Origin: Nocardia sp. CDC159
GTDB lineage: Bacteria > Actinomycetota > Actinomycetes > Mycobacteriales > Mycobacteriaceae
Length of the DNA stretch: 64,000 nucleotides
NCBI RefSeq assembly: GCF_023740735.1
Contig: NZ_JAMRXH010000019.1
Span: forward strand, 1 to 64,000
Reading direction: 5' to 3'
Within the stretch, counting starts at the first letter, position 1; the number at the start of each line of letters is the position of its first letter. A model generated the notes under the pieces. It searched no databases, was not told where the DNA came from, and saw nothing but the letters and a program-made list of their open reading frames with translations. This document shows, one piece after another, positions 40,003 through 49,219 of this stretch. A program made the position numbers and the translations under genes.

Positions 40003-40938
40003 ATGCCCGGTTACTTTTCCGACGATTCGATGATTCGGCGCGTGATGCGCAAGCGGGCGGTCGGGCTCACCTATGGACAGCGGGCGCTGGTGGTGGGGGC
40101 CGTGCATCCGCTGCTGTATGTGGGGACGGCCGAGCACACCGCGCACCGGACCACCCCGTACACCCGGCTCGCGCTGACCGGGCGGCTGTTCGAGGCGGTC
40201 TTCCTGGGCACGAAGGAGGAGGCGGATCGGGCGCTGGCGTTCACCCGCAAGCGGCATGTGCCGGTGCGCGGGGCGCTCCCCGAGGACGCCGGAGCGCACC
40301 ATCCCGCCGGGTCGCGCTACTCCGCACACGATCCGCATCTGATGTTCATGACGATGGCCTTCGCCTTCGACTCGGCCGAGGTCATGCACGATCTGCTGGT
40401 TCGCAGGCTGAGCGCGGGCGAGCGCGAGGACCTGTATCAGGACTACGTCCGCTGGGGCGAGCTGTTCGGTATGCCGCGCACCGCCGCGCCGGGCAGCTAT
40501 CCCGAATTCCGCCGCTACTTCGACGGCTATCTGGCCTCCGACGAGCCGTTCCTCACCGAGGAGGCCCGCCTGGTCGGCTCCTATCTGGCCGGAAAGCAGG
40601 TGCCGCATCCGCTGCCGCTGCCGTTGCACCAGGTCGTCACGGGCGTGTACCTGCTGGTACAGGGCAGCCTGCCGCCGCGCATCCGCGATATGTACGGCAT
40701 CGGCTGGGGCGTGCGCGAGGAACTGGCCTTCCGTTCCCTGGCCCAGGCGGTCCGCACGGCCCATTTCGCGCCGCCGCTGGCCCCGCGCGTGCTCCGCGGC
40801 ACCCTGGCGGGCCGCAGCTATCCGGTCTATCGCCTGCTCAGCCGCCGCGAACACGACCTGGTCGCCGCGGGGCGGGCGAGCATGCCGGGGGTGGACCCGC
40901 GCAGCTACGCCGAGCGTCACGCCGCCGCGCCCCACTAG
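40003..40938 (+). CDS. MpaB/rubber-oxygenase family protein (DUF2236), 311 aa
   Basis: ATG at 40003 follows AGGAGG. Typical motifs are seen: a central HHPAGSRYSAHDPHLMF block (heme or metal His residues), YVRWGELFGMP, and a C-terminal LRGTLAGRSYPVYRLLSRRE region. MpaB-like proteins of actinomycetes are oxygenases related to latex-clearing proteins; their substrates are often unknown. Control by the divergent TetR gene suggests inducible lipid or xenobiotic oxidation. Confidence 0.82.
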   Translation: MPGYFSDDSMIRRVMRKRAVGLTYGQRALVVGAVHPLLYVGTAEHTAHRTTPYTRLALTGRLFEAVFLGTKEEADRALAFTRKRHVPVRGALPEDAGAHHPAGSRYSAHDPHLMFMTMAFAFDSAEVMHDLLVRRLSAGEREDLYQDYVRWGELFGMPRTAAPGSYPEFRRYFDGYLASDEPFLTEEARLVGSYLAGKQVPHPLPLPLHQVVTGVYLLVQGSLPPRIRDMYGIGWGVREELAFRSLAQAVRTAHFAPPLAPRVLRGTLAGRSYPVYRLLSRREHDLVAAGRASMPGVDPRSYAERHAAAPH

Positions 40939-40974
40939 CGCGTGCGTCCAGTGGGGCATGGAAAGATCGGGGGT

Positions 40975-42000
40975 ATGTCGAGTCCTGCTACATCCGGTGA
41001 GCGCAAGCAGCGGGTCCTGTCCGGGATCCAGCCGACCAGTGATTCCTTCCACCTCGGCAACTACCTTGGCGCGCTCCAGTATTGGGTGAAGCTGCAGGAC
41101 GACTACGACGCCCTCTACTTCATCCCGGATATGCACGCCATCACGGTCCCGCAGGACCCCAAGCAGCTGCGCAACCGCACCAAGCGCGCGGCCGCCCAGC
41201 TGCTGGCGCTGGGCATCGACCCGAAGCGCTCGACGCTGTTCGTGCAGAGCCAGGTCCCCGAACATGCCGAGCTGACCTGGGTGCTGCAGTGCATCACCGG
41301 CTTCGGCGAGGCCAGCCGGATGACCCAGTTCAAGGACAAGTCGGCCAAGCAGGGCTCGGAGAACGCCACGGTCGGCCTGTTCACCTATCCGGTGCTGATG
41401 GCCGCCGACATCCTGCTCTACCGCCCGCAGCTGGTCCCGGTCGGCGAGGATCAGCGCCAGCATCTGGAGCTGACCCGAAATCTGGCGCAGCGCTTCAACA
41501 CTCGGTACAAGAAGACCTTCGTGGTCCCCGAGGCGCATATCGTCTCCGGCACCGCCAAGATCTACGACCTGCAGGATCCGACGTCGAAGATGAGCAAGTC
41601 CGCGGCCACCGACGCGGGCCTGCTCAACCTGCTCGACGATCCGAAGATCTCGGCCAAGAAGATCCGCTCCGCGGTCACCGACACCGAGCGCGAGATCCGC
41701 TACGACCCGGAGACCAAGCCCGGCGTCAGCAATCTGCTGGTGATCTTGTCCGCGCTCACCGACACTCCGATCGTCACCCTCGAAAACGATTACGCCGGAA
41801 AGGGTTACGGCGACCTCAAGGGCGATGTCGCCGACGCCCTGGTCGAATTCGTCACCCCGCTGCAGGCCAAGGTCCAGGAATACCTCGACGACCAGGCCGA
41901 ACTCGATCGCATCCTGGCCGCCGGGGCCGAACGGGCGCGAGAGATCGCGGGCAAGACGGTCGCGCAGGTCTACGACCGGGTGGGTTTCCTGGCTCGCTGA
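40975..42000 (+). CDS. trpS: tryptophanyl-tRNA synthetase, 341 aa
   Basis: ATG at 40975 was chosen over an upstream in-frame ATG at 40942 because it gives the family length. The class I signatures are HLGN near residue 26 and KMSKS at 205-209, with LYFIPDMHAITVPQDPKQL and GDLKGDVADALVEFVTPLQA typical of TrpRS. It charges tRNA-Trp with tryptophan. Its neighbour, a YihY/YhjD gene, matches the mycobacterial arrangement. Confidence 0.96.
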   Translation: MSSPATSGERKQRVLSGIQPTSDSFHLGNYLGALQYWVKLQDDYDALYFIPDMHAITVPQDPKQLRNRTKRAAAQLLALGIDPKRSTLFVQSQVPEHAELTWVLQCITGFGEASRMTQFKDKSAKQGSENATVGLFTYPVLMAADILLYRPQLVPVGEDQRQHLELTRNLAQRFNTRYKKTFVVPEAHIVSGTAKIYDLQDPTSKMSKSAATDAGLLNLLDDPKISAKKIRSAVTDTEREIRYDPETKPGVSNLLVILSALTDTPIVTLENDYAGKGYGDLKGDVADALVEFVTPLQAKVQEYLDDQAELDRILAAGAERAREIAGKTVAQVYDRVGFLAR

Positions 42001-42037
42001 GCGGGGCCGAGGCGATGCCCCGCTCAGCGAGTTCCTT

Positions 42038-42610
42038 TCAGGGACGGCGGAATTCGACACCTCCGTCGAGGAAAACCCGCTGGATGCCGGGCAGTGTGCC
42101 GCCGCAGTCGACGGTGCCCGCGTCGGTGGTGATCGCGTCGACGGAATGGACCTCAGCACCGTTCAGCGGTCCGCTGGTGATCTTGATGAACAGCGTCGCC
42201 CGCAGCGCGAGCAGATCCAGGCTGATCTCGTAGTCGGCGGTCCCGTACTCGACGGTGACTCCGTCGCGATTCGTCCAGATCAGCCGCGCCGAGCCGGTGA
42301 ACTTCGTCTGGGGGCAACCCGTCACGGTCACCGGCGCGTAGGCCAGCCAGGAGCTGTACTTCGACGCCGTTCCGTTGGGGGAGAAGCAATGGCGGTACGA
42401 AGCCGCGTAGATGCCACTGAAGACCCCGTGTTCGTTGATTCCGAAGTCGGCTTGACCGCCGACATCGCAAACCAGATCCGCCCCCACCACGGGCAATTGG
42501 GTGTCGCCCTGGGGAACCGGCGATGATCCGGCGAGCGTGGGGGCCGCCACCACGGTGCCGACCGTGATCGCAATGGCCGCGAGCGTGCGGCCCAGATTAT
42601 TGATGCGCAT
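42038..42610 (-). CDS. secreted protein, paralogue A, 190 aa
   Basis: Start ATG at 42610 (minus). A signal peptide (LGRTLAAIAITVGTVVAAPT) is followed by a beta-rich domain with conserved Cys (ADLVCDVGGQADFGINEHGV; TVTGCPQTKFTGSARLIWTN). It is clearly homologous to the protein at 43904-44443 (shared CDVxxQxDF, GIY, YSSxLA, GCPQTxFSGSADLxWxNR). It is exported; function unknown. Confidence 0.82.
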   Translation of the reverse strand: MRINNLGRTLAAIAITVGTVVAAPTLAGSSPVPQGDTQLPVVGADLVCDVGGQADFGINEHGVFSGIYAASYRHCFSPNGTASKYSSWLAYAPVTVTGCPQTKFTGSARLIWTNRDGVTVEYGTADYEISLDLLALRATLFIKITSGPLNGAEVHSVDAITTDAGTVDCGGTLPGIQRVFLDGGVEFRRP

Positions 42611-42879
42611 GGCACACCTGACTTCCTAGTGCCCTATCGGGCACAACTCGTTCCACTTTCCCGACCGAGTTGGAGGTGCGCACCCCTAATACCTTGTCGC
42701 CGAGAATTTGCTGTCTGTTACTCGGCCAAGCCGCTGGCTTACCGGCCCGCCGAGCGTTTCCCGGAACACCCGTCCGGGTATCGGTGAGATGACCGACGCG
42801 CTGGGCAAATCCGCCGCTGTCGGCCATGCGGGTGCGACAGTTGAGGAAGATCACCACCGAGTGGGTTCCAGGAGGTCGG

Positions 42880-43920
42880 GTGTTCGACAAGATCAGGGGG
42901 CGGATCGAACGCGAGGTGCAGGCGCGGCCGTGGCTGGATCACGCGATCCGCGCGGGCGGACGCTATCAGCGGCAGCGCGGTGACTACTACGCGGCGGGCA
43001 TTACGTATTTCACTGTGCTGTCGCTGTTTCCACTGCTCATGGTCGGGTTCGCGGTGACGGGGTTCGTGCTGTCGCGCAATCCGGAGCTGCTGCGCGAGGT
43101 GCAGGACAAGGTCGTCGAGAACATCCCGGGCTCGCTGGGCGGGCAGCTCAACGACCTCATCGATCAGGCGATCAAGTCGCGCACCAGCGTCGGCGTGATC
43201 GGTCTGCTCGGCGCCGGCTACGGCGGTCTGGGCTGGATGGCCAATCTGCGCGCCGCGCTCACCGAACAGTGGGAACAGAAAGTGCAAGAAGGCAATTGGT
43301 TCACCACCAAGCTCTCGGACCTGCTCGCGCTGGTGGGTCTGGGCCTGGCCATGGTGGTCTCGCTCGGCCTGTCGGCGCTGGCGGGCAGCGGCCTGGGATT
43401 GAGCCTGCTGAGGCTGGTGCGTCTGGACAAGGCACCCGGCGTGGGCATTGTGCTCACCATCGTGTCGCTGCTGCTGGCGGTGATCGCCTCGTGGGCGGTG
43501 TTCGTCTGGATCATCGCCCGGCTGCCCCGTCAGCCGGTGACCATCGTGAGCGCGGTCAAGGCCGCCCTCATCGCGGCCATCGCCTTCGAGATCTGGAAGC
43601 AGATCGCCAGCTTCTATCTGAAGAAGGTGGTGACGAGTCCGGCCGGTGTGGCATTCGGCCCGATCATCGGCCTGATGGTCTTCGCCTACATCACCGCCCG
43701 CATCATCCTGTTCGCGACGGCCTGGGCTGCGACCGCTCGGGAGAACGAGGAGCAGCTCGACGTCGAGCCGCCGCCCCCGGCTGTCATCGAACCGCGGATG
43801 AGTGCCGGAATGTCGGCCGGGGCGGGGGCCGTGCTGTTCGGGGCCGGGGCCGCGGTGGCGGCCCTGGCGACCGGACTGCTGCGCCGCAAATCGGGCTCGC
43901 CTTTCAGTGGCCGAGGGTGA
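42880..43920 (+). CDS. YihY/YhjD (BrkB-like) inner-membrane protein, 346 aa
   Basis: GTG at 42880 has AGGAGG (42870-42875); an in-frame ATG at 42826 would add 18 residues. About six hydrophobic segments are visible, including ITYFTVLSLFPLLMVGFAVT, LGLAMVVSLGLSALAGSGLG and FGPIIGLMVFAYITARIILF. The C-terminal tail is Pro-rich, then an Ala/Gly hydrophobic helix. The family is probably a transporter or envelope protein and sits next to trpS in mycobacteria. It overlaps the convergent secreted gene by 17 bases. Confidence 0.88.
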   Translation: MFDKIRGRIEREVQARPWLDHAIRAGGRYQRQRGDYYAAGITYFTVLSLFPLLMVGFAVTGFVLSRNPELLREVQDKVVENIPGSLGGQLNDLIDQAIKSRTSVGVIGLLGAGYGGLGWMANLRAALTEQWEQKVQEGNWFTTKLSDLLALVGLGLAMVVSLGLSALAGSGLGLSLLRLVRLDKAPGVGIVLTIVSLLLAVIASWAVFVWIIARLPRQPVTIVSAVKAALIAAIAFEIWKQIASFYLKKVVTSPAGVAFGPIIGLMVFAYITARIILFATAWAATARENEEQLDVEPPPPAVIEPRMSAGMSAGAGAVLFGAGAAVAALATGLLRRKSGSPFSGRG

Positions 43921-44443
43921 GCTGCTGCCCCTGAATGAGGATCCGCTGAGCGGTCGGTAACCCATTGGGGCAGGTCAGCACGCCGGTCGGCACCGGTGCG
44001 ACCAGGGCGACCAGCCGGTCGCCCGCGAACGGACCGCTGGTCACGGTGAGCGACAGGGTCGGCGGCGTCGCACTCAGTGCGTAGTCGGCCGTGCCCGGCT
44101 CGAGGGTCAGCTCTTCCCGGTTGACCCAGGTCAGGTCCGCCGATCCGGAGAAGCCGGTCTGCGGGCAGCCCGTCACCTGGATGGCCGGGGCGACGGCCAG
44201 GAATGAGCTGTATTTCTGGTAGGCGGGATTCGGCGACACACAGTTGCGGTGGGTCGAGGTGTAGATGCCACCGAGGGTGCCGCCGTGCAGCGCGAAATCG
44301 ACCTGACTGAAGACATCGCAGGTCAAATCGACCGTGGGCAGCAGCTCGGTCTTGGCCGGAGCCGAACTCGCGACGGCGGGAACGGTCGCACCGACCGCGA
44401 GGAGCGTGGCCGCCAGGGCGCGGCCGAACAGTGTGATGCGCAT
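43904..44443 (-). CDS. secreted protein, paralogue B, 179 aa
   Basis: Start ATG at 44443 (minus). A signal peptide (GRALAATLLAVGATVPAVAS) precedes a domain homologous to the 42038-42610 protein: CDVFSQVDFALHGGTLGGIY, QVTGCPQTGFSGSADLTWVN, and Cys in LTCPNGLPTAQ. The two copies flank the YhjD gene, both leftward, so a local duplication is likely. Exported; function unknown. Confidence 0.82.
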   Translation of the reverse strand: MRITLFGRALAATLLAVGATVPAVASSAPAKTELLPTVDLTCDVFSQVDFALHGGTLGGIYTSTHRNCVSPNPAYQKYSSFLAVAPAIQVTGCPQTGFSGSADLTWVNREELTLEPGTADYALSATPPTLSLTVTSGPFAGDRLVALVAPVPTGVLTCPNGLPTAQRILIQGQQLTLGH

Positions 44444-44655
44444 GATTCACCGGCTTTCCTGCGCCCCTGCGGCGCAATTCGGTCCATGTGGATTCGAGGT
44501 GCGCACCTCTATTTCGAACCTCGCAAAAAGACCATCGGGCGTTACGTCACGATTCGATCGCCGCGACGCGTGTCGCGGCCATCCGCACGGCGCGCGTTCT
44601 CGAATTACATCGGCACGCTCGCGACCATTCCGCCCGTGGACAGGAGCAGTTCCCG

Positions 44656-44973
44656 ATGACCGTCTCGAGAATAGCCATCGGCGCCGCCGTAATCGCCACC
44701 AGCGCTTCGATATTCGGCACCGCGGCGGCGACGTACTCCGACGGTCACCCGGTGTCCTATACCTGCACGAGCACGACCATGATCAAGGACTATGTGCTCG
44801 GCGCCCGCTGCACCGCGCGGGGCGGCGCGGCGGAGCAGGGGAGGACCGACGATGTGCTGATCGAGGGACCCAAGGGGTCGTTCCGGTGCGACAGCACCCT
44901 GGCCGGGGATGTGCGTGTGGCCGGTGAGGGCAGGGTGAAGACGCTGACCGGATACCGATGCCGCGCGGAGTAG
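44656..44973 (+). CDS. small secreted protein, 105 aa
   Basis: ATG at 44656 with a GGAGCAG site. A signal peptide (AIGAAVIATSASIFGTAAAT) is followed by a short domain with four Cys (SYTCTSTTM; ARCTARGG; FRCDSTLAG; YRCRAE), likely two disulfides. Its stop directly abuts the stop of the convergent reductase gene. Exported; function unknown. Confidence 0.75.
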   Translation: MTVSRIAIGAAVIATSASIFGTAAATYSDGHPVSYTCTSTTMIKDYVLGARCTARGGAAEQGRTDDVLIEGPKGSFRCDSTLAGDVRVAGEGRVKTLTGYRCRAE

Positions 44974-46092
44974 TCAGCGGAACGGCGTGATATCCGAGTA
45001 TCGGCCGTCGCGAATTTTGTCGACCCACTGTGGATCTGTCAGTAGTGCCCGGCCGACTGCCACGAGATCGAACTCGCCGCGCTCGAATTGCCGCCGCAAC
45101 ACCCGGAACCGCTCGGCCTGGGTCTCGTCGATCCGGTCGCCGCGAAAGACGCTGTCCACGCCGACCGAGCCAACCGTGATCACGGGCCGTCCGGTGATCT
45201 TCTTCGTCCATCCGGCCAGGCCGAGATCCTCGGCGTGGTCGGTGAATTCGGGCTGCCAATGCCGCCGCACCGAGGCGTGGAAAATGCTGACACCGGCCGT
45301 CACGAGTGGGGTCAGCAGCTGTTCCAGTTCGGCGGGGGAGTCGGCGATGCGGGCGGTGTAGTCGACGCCCTTCCACTGCGAAAAGCGGTAGATAATGGGA
45401 AAATCCGGGCCGACGGCCGCGCGGATGGCCGCCACCACGCGCGCCGGGAAGGCGGCGCGGCGGGTGAACGATCCGCCGTATTCGTCGTCGCGGCGGTTGG
45501 TCGCAGCCCACAGGAATTGGTCGAGCAGATAGCCGTGCGCCCCGTGCACCTCGATGCCGTCGAAGCCGATCCGCTGGGCCAGCACCGCCGACTCCACATA
45601 CGACTCGACCAGGGTGTCCAGATCGGCGGCGTCCAGCGCCCGGCCCACCCGCCGGCCGGTGTGATCGACACCGGACGGGCTCACCGTGGGGACCTCGGGC
45701 TGGAAATTCGGCTGGTCGCCGCGCGTGACCCCGATGTGCCAGAGCTGCGGGACGATGGCCGCGCCCGCCGCGTGCACCGCATTCACCACCGCCTGCCAAC
45801 CGGCGGCGCTGGCGTCGCCGTAGAATCGCGGCACATTCGGCTCCGATCCCGCCGCCGGGCCGCGGACGTAGGTGCCCTCGGTGATGATCAGGCCAACGCC
45901 CCCGGCCGCGCGGGCCCGGTAATAGTCGACATTTTCCGCATTTGGAATCCCGTCCGGGGACTGGTATCTGGTCATCGGAGCCATCACGAACCTGTTTCGC
46001 AGTCGCAGTGATGCGAGGTCGAATTCGGTGAACAGATCATCGAGATTGATCGAGGCAGTTTCGGTGCTGGATTCCCGCGACGTCATACCCAT
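44974..46092 (-). CDS. alkene reductase, Old Yellow Enzyme family, 372 aa
   Basis: Start ATG at 46092 or 46086 (minus). OYE features are complete: LRNRFVMAPMTRYQSPDGIP at the start, IPQLWHIG, the FMN/substrate block GFDGIEVHGAHGYLLDQFLW, and VGRALLTDPQWVDKIRDGR at the end. These FMN enzymes reduce activated C=C bonds with NAD(P)H. Length is normal. No partner gene is obvious in the neighbourhood. Confidence 0.9.
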   Translation of the reverse strand: MGMTSRESSTETASINLDDLFTEFDLASLRLRNRFVMAPMTRYQSPDGIPNAENVDYYRARAAGGVGLIITEGTYVRGPAAGSEPNVPRFYGDASAAGWQAVVNAVHAAGAAIVPQLWHIGVTRGDQPNFQPEVPTVSPSGVDHTGRRVGRALDAADLDTLVESYVESAVLAQRIGFDGIEVHGAHGYLLDQFLWAATNRRDDEYGGSFTRRAAFPARVVAAIRAAVGPDFPIIYRFSQWKGVDYTARIADSPAELEQLLTPLVTAGVSIFHASVRRHWQPEFTDHAEDLGLAGWTKKITGRPVITVGSVGVDSVFRGDRIDETQAERFRVLRRQFERGEFDLVAVGRALLTDPQWVDKIRDGRYSDITPFR

Positions 46093-46178
46093 GCCCTTTC
46101 GAGGTGATGATCGAATGCCGGGACAACGCCTCTCCGCACACGCGCAATTCCTCCGGGGGGCTGCTAGTGAGATCTATC

Positions 46179-47177
46179 TCAGTCGTCGGCGTCGCGCTGA
46201 CTCACCGTTCGAGCCGGTTCGACCGCGAGTAATTCGGTGACCTCGCGCGCGCAGCCCCAGGACAGGGTCACGCCGAGGCCGCCGTGGCCGTAGTTGTGCA
46301 CGAGGGTGCGGCCGTCGGTGTGGTCGAGTTCGACCCGTACGGTCGGCCGTTCGGGGCGCAGGCCGACCAGGTGGGCCAGGACGGCCGCGTCGGCCAAGCG
46401 GGGCTCGATGCGCGCGCAGCGGGCGATGATCGCCGCGGCGGTCGCCGGATTGGGGGTGCGATCCCACGCGCCGGGGTCGGCGGTGCCGCCCAGCACGACG
46501 TGATCGCCATGGGTGAAGTACGCCGCCCACGTCGATTCGGCGTGCTGTTCGACGAAGAAGCCGTCCAGCCCGGGATTGGCCACGACCACATGCTGTCCTC
46601 GGACCGGGCGCAGTTCGGCGTCCGGTACGAGGAAGTGCGCGGCCGATCCGGTGCAGTTCACGACCACCGGGGCGACACCGGCGGTGTCGGCCAGGCTCGT
46701 GACCCGGTGGTATTCGATACGCCCGCCCGCGGTGGCGAATCGTCGGACGAGATAGGACAGATAACGCGGCATGTCGACCAGCGGCGCGGTCAACCACTGA
46801 CCGGCCCGGAAGCCGGGCGGCAACTCCGCCGGATCGCAGCGCCGTGTCGGACTGATATGGGTCTCCCGGGCCAGCTCAGCGGCCCGCGTCGCCTCCATCC
46901 CGGTCACCACCCGCACCCCGGTATCCGGATCCTGGGCCTGCGCGAGCAATTCGTCCCGGGTCCGCGCGGCCCAGCCGCCCACCTTCTCGACCGGCCCGAG
47001 GGCCCCGCTCCCGCGCCCCCAAATCGCCCCTGCCACAGCGGAAGTCGTGGCCGCCGGATCGCTGTCGGTCCACATCAGCACGCTACGATCGGATTCGGCG
47101 AGCGTGATGGCCGTGGTGAGCCCGATCACTCCCGAACCGAGCACCAGTACATCCGGAACCGACGCCCCACCCGTCAC
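46179..47177 (-). CDS. FAD-dependent D-amino-acid-oxidase-like protein, 332 aa
   Basis: GTG at 47177 (minus) is chosen because AAGGAGG precedes it; the frame is open further upstream to 47222. The N-terminal FAD fingerprint is VLVLGSGVIGLTTAITLAES, and the C-terminal DAAO signature HNYGHGGLGVTLSWGCA is intact. DAAO enzymes oxidise D-amino acids to keto acids with hydrogen peroxide release. Likely D-amino acid catabolism; substrate unproven. Confidence 0.88.
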   Translation of the reverse strand: MTGGASVPDVLVLGSGVIGLTTAITLAESDRSVLMWTDSDPAATTSAVAGAIWGRGSGALGPVEKVGGWAARTRDELLAQAQDPDTGVRVVTGMEATRAAELARETHISPTRRCDPAELPPGFRAGQWLTAPLVDMPRYLSYLVRRFATAGGRIEYHRVTSLADTAGVAPVVVNCTGSAAHFLVPDAELRPVRGQHVVVANPGLDGFFVEQHAESTWAAYFTHGDHVVLGGTADPGAWDRTPNPATAAAIIARCARIEPRLADAAVLAHLVGLRPERPTVRVELDHTDGRTLVHNYGHGGLGVTLSWGCAREVTELLAVEPARTVSQRDADD

Positions 47178-47387
47178 CGCGACACCCTCCTTGTCATCTG
47201 TTCTCACCGTACCCGGGGCCAATGTCGTCTCGGGTGCGTCGACCGCGATCGGCCGGATTGCTGTTGATGAGCCGACTCTAGGCCGCGAGAATACGGCGCG
47301 GGCCGCGCGGCCCTCCTTCGTTCGCTTATCCCCGGCCGATCGTTCGTTGACTTTCGCGTCCGGTTCTGGGGGTGCGAGCGATAATTC

Positions 47388-47416
47388 TTGGTGGAAGGAT
47401 TTTGATCACGTATAGT
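47388..47416 (+). promoter_or_regulatory. strong promoter of the lpqS-like/cysK2 operon
   Basis: TTGGTG (47388-47393), a 17-base spacer and TATAGT (47411-47416) form the clearest sigma-70-type promoter in the window. The predicted start near 47423 gives a roughly 175-base leader before the first gene. I could not find a TACCC-N5-GGGTA copper (RicR) operator near it. Confidence 0.7.
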
Positions 47417-47598
47417 GAGGGCGCAGGCGGAATCTCTCGAAAGCGGTTCACTGTCAACAAGATTCGATGAATCTCCGCGTGGCTCCGCATTGCGCCTCGT
47501 GTCGTGCGAGCCGCGGGTCGGACCGCCCACGAAAGTATCCGGCACCCCATCGTCGGTCATGCGGTGTACTGCGAGCCCGGATGTGCACTGGAGGCATC

Positions 47599-47982
47599 GT
47601 GAGACTCATCGGTCGATCGCGACCCGGTAGCTCGATGCTGGCCATGCTGGCGGTGATACTGCTCGTCGTGCCGATGCTCGGCTGTGCGATGACCGAGGGC
47701 GTCACCCATACCCATGCCGAGGTCGGCCGGGCCGCTGTCGCGGTGTTCGACGGCACTGTCGATCAACTCCAAGGCCCGGACGAGTGCGGCCATCTCGGCC
47801 ATGAGGTGCACTGTTCGCTGAGCCCCGCGCCGCCGAGCGCGGGCTGGCAGTCGCTCGCCCTGCAGCTGCTTCTCGTCTTCGGGCTGACAATCATTGGCGT
47901 CGTTGGTATTTCGGTGTCCGAGCCCGATCGATGCGCGAGTGGCCGGACCATCCTGACCCGTCTGTGTGTCGCTCGGCGCTGA
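47599..47982 (+). CDS. LpqS-like exported copper-locus protein, 127 aa
   Basis: GTG at 47599 has a clear GGAGG site; the frame is open to ATG 47467. An N-terminal hydrophobic segment (MLAMLAVILLVVPMLGCAMT) may be a lipobox-type signal. The middle is His/Cys-rich (THTHAEVG; ECGHLGHEVHC), suited to metal binding, then comes a second hydrophobic segment and the family ending LTRLCVARR, as I recall for mycobacterial LpqS. In mycobacteria lpqS precedes cysK2 and an MFS gene, as here, and is copper-responsive. Confidence 0.75.
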   Translation: MRLIGRSRPGSSMLAMLAVILLVVPMLGCAMTEGVTHTHAEVGRAAVAVFDGTVDQLQGPDECGHLGHEVHCSLSPAPPSAGWQSLALQLLLVFGLTIIGVVGISVSEPDRCASGRTILTRLCVARR

Positions 47983-48082
47983 CCGGTCAGCGCCAGGCCG
48001 ATGCCGTCTGCGCGTCGGTCGGTGCCCGCTGCCCGCTCACGCCGCCGCCCGCGGGGCGGCCTCGACCGAGAAAGCGACAGTC

Positions 48083-49219
48083 ATGGACAAGATCGTGCTG
48101 GCCAGGCACGACGATCTGGCGACCGCCCTGGTGCGCGCGCCGATGGCGGCGCGACGTCCCCGAGATCTGGTGGGCAATACGCCCGTGCTGTGGATCGGGG
48201 CGCCGCTGGCGCCGACCGGCCGCGGCTTCTGGGCCAAACTCGAGGGATGCAATCCGGGCGGTATGAAGGATCGCCCCGCCCTGCACATGGTCCGCTGCGC
48301 ACAGCAGCGCGGTGAACTCGCCCCCGGTGCCCGGGTCATCGAATCAAGCAGTGGCACATTGGGTTTGGGTCTGGCACTGGCGGGAATGGTGTATCGGCAT
48401 CCCGTCACGGTGGTGACCGATCCGGGGCTGGAGCCGTTCGTCGCGCGGATGCTGGCGGCCTACGGGGCGCGGGTCGAGCTGGTGCGTGAGCCGCATCCGA
48501 CCGGCGGCTGGCAGCAGTCGCGGCGCGACCGGGTGGCCGAACTGCTCGCCGGCGAACCGGACGCCTGGTGCCCGGATCAGTACCACAACCCGGACAATGT
48601 GGACGGCTACGCACCCCTGGCGCTCGAACTGGTCCAGCAGTTGGGCCGCATCGATGTGCTGGTCTGCTCGGTCGGCACCGGCGGCCACTCGGCGGGGGCG
48701 GCGCGCGTCCTGCGCCGGTTCAATCCCGAGCTGCGGCTGATCGGCGTCGACACCGTGGCGTCGACGATCTTCGGCCAGCCCGCGGGGCCGCGGCTGATGC
48801 GCGGACTGGGCTCGAGCATCTTCCCGCGCAATGTCGACTACGGCGCGTTCGACGAAATCCATTGGGTCGCACCGTCGGAGGCGGTGTGGGCCTGCCGCAC
48901 GCTGGCCGCGACGCATCACGCCACGGGCGGTTGGAGCGTGGGCGCCGTGGCGCTCGTGGCGGGGTGGGTGGCGCGCACCACCGATCTCGGCACCCGGATC
49001 GCCGCGGTATTTCCCGACGGACCCGGTCGCTACTTCGACACCATCTACAACGACGCCTTCTGCGAGCGGAACGGCCTGCTCGACGCCGACCCCCCGATCG
49101 AACCGGACACCATCGCGCATCCGGCCGAACGGGTGGTGTGTGACTGGACGCGCTGCACCCGCATCGTGGATCCCTGCCGCCGCGCCGACCGAGATGGCCG
49201 GGAGCGCGCGTCGTGCTGA
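48083..49219 (+). CDS. cysK2: CysK2-type S-sulfocysteine/cysteine synthase, 378 aa
   Basis: The PLP enzyme has Lys62 in GGMKDRPALH, the SSSGTLGLGLALAG phosphate/substrate loop and the GTGGHSAGA PLP-phosphate loop. Long conserved blocks (RDLVGNTPVLWIG; GRIDVLVCSVGTGGHSAG) fit mycobacterial CysK2 (Rv0848), shown to make S-sulfocysteine from O-phosphoserine and thiosulfate. The lpqS-cysK2-MFS order also matches. It overlaps the MFS start by seven bases. Confidence 0.88.
   Translation: MDKIVLARHDDLATALVRAPMAARRPRDLVGNTPVLWIGAPLAPTGRGFWAKLEGCNPGGMKDRPALHMVRCAQQRGELAPGARVIESSSGTLGLGLALAGMVYRHPVTVVTDPGLEPFVARMLAAYGARVELVREPHPTGGWQQSRRDRVAELLAGEPDAWCPDQYHNPDNVDGYAPLALELVQQLGRIDVLVCSVGTGGHSAGAARVLRRFNPELRLIGVDTVASTIFGQPAGPRLMRGLGSSIFPRNVDYGAFDEIHWVAPSEAVWACRTLAATHHATGGWSVGAVALVAGWVARTTDLGTRIAAVFPDGPGRYFDTIYNDAFCERNGLLDADPPIEPDTIAHPAERVVCDWTRCTRIVDPCRRADRDGRERASC

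Noticed and set aside
39253..42159. 968-codon minus-strand open frame
   Set aside because: Only its last 211 codons (the TetR gene) are real. The rest is antisense to MpaB and trpS, whose motifs are unmistakable; high GC leaves the opposite frame free of stops.
47183..47599. Possible RicR/CsoR copper operator before the lpqS-like gene
   Set aside because: I looked for TACCC-N5-GGGTA-type palindromes near the promoter and found none, so copper control is not claimed from sequence.
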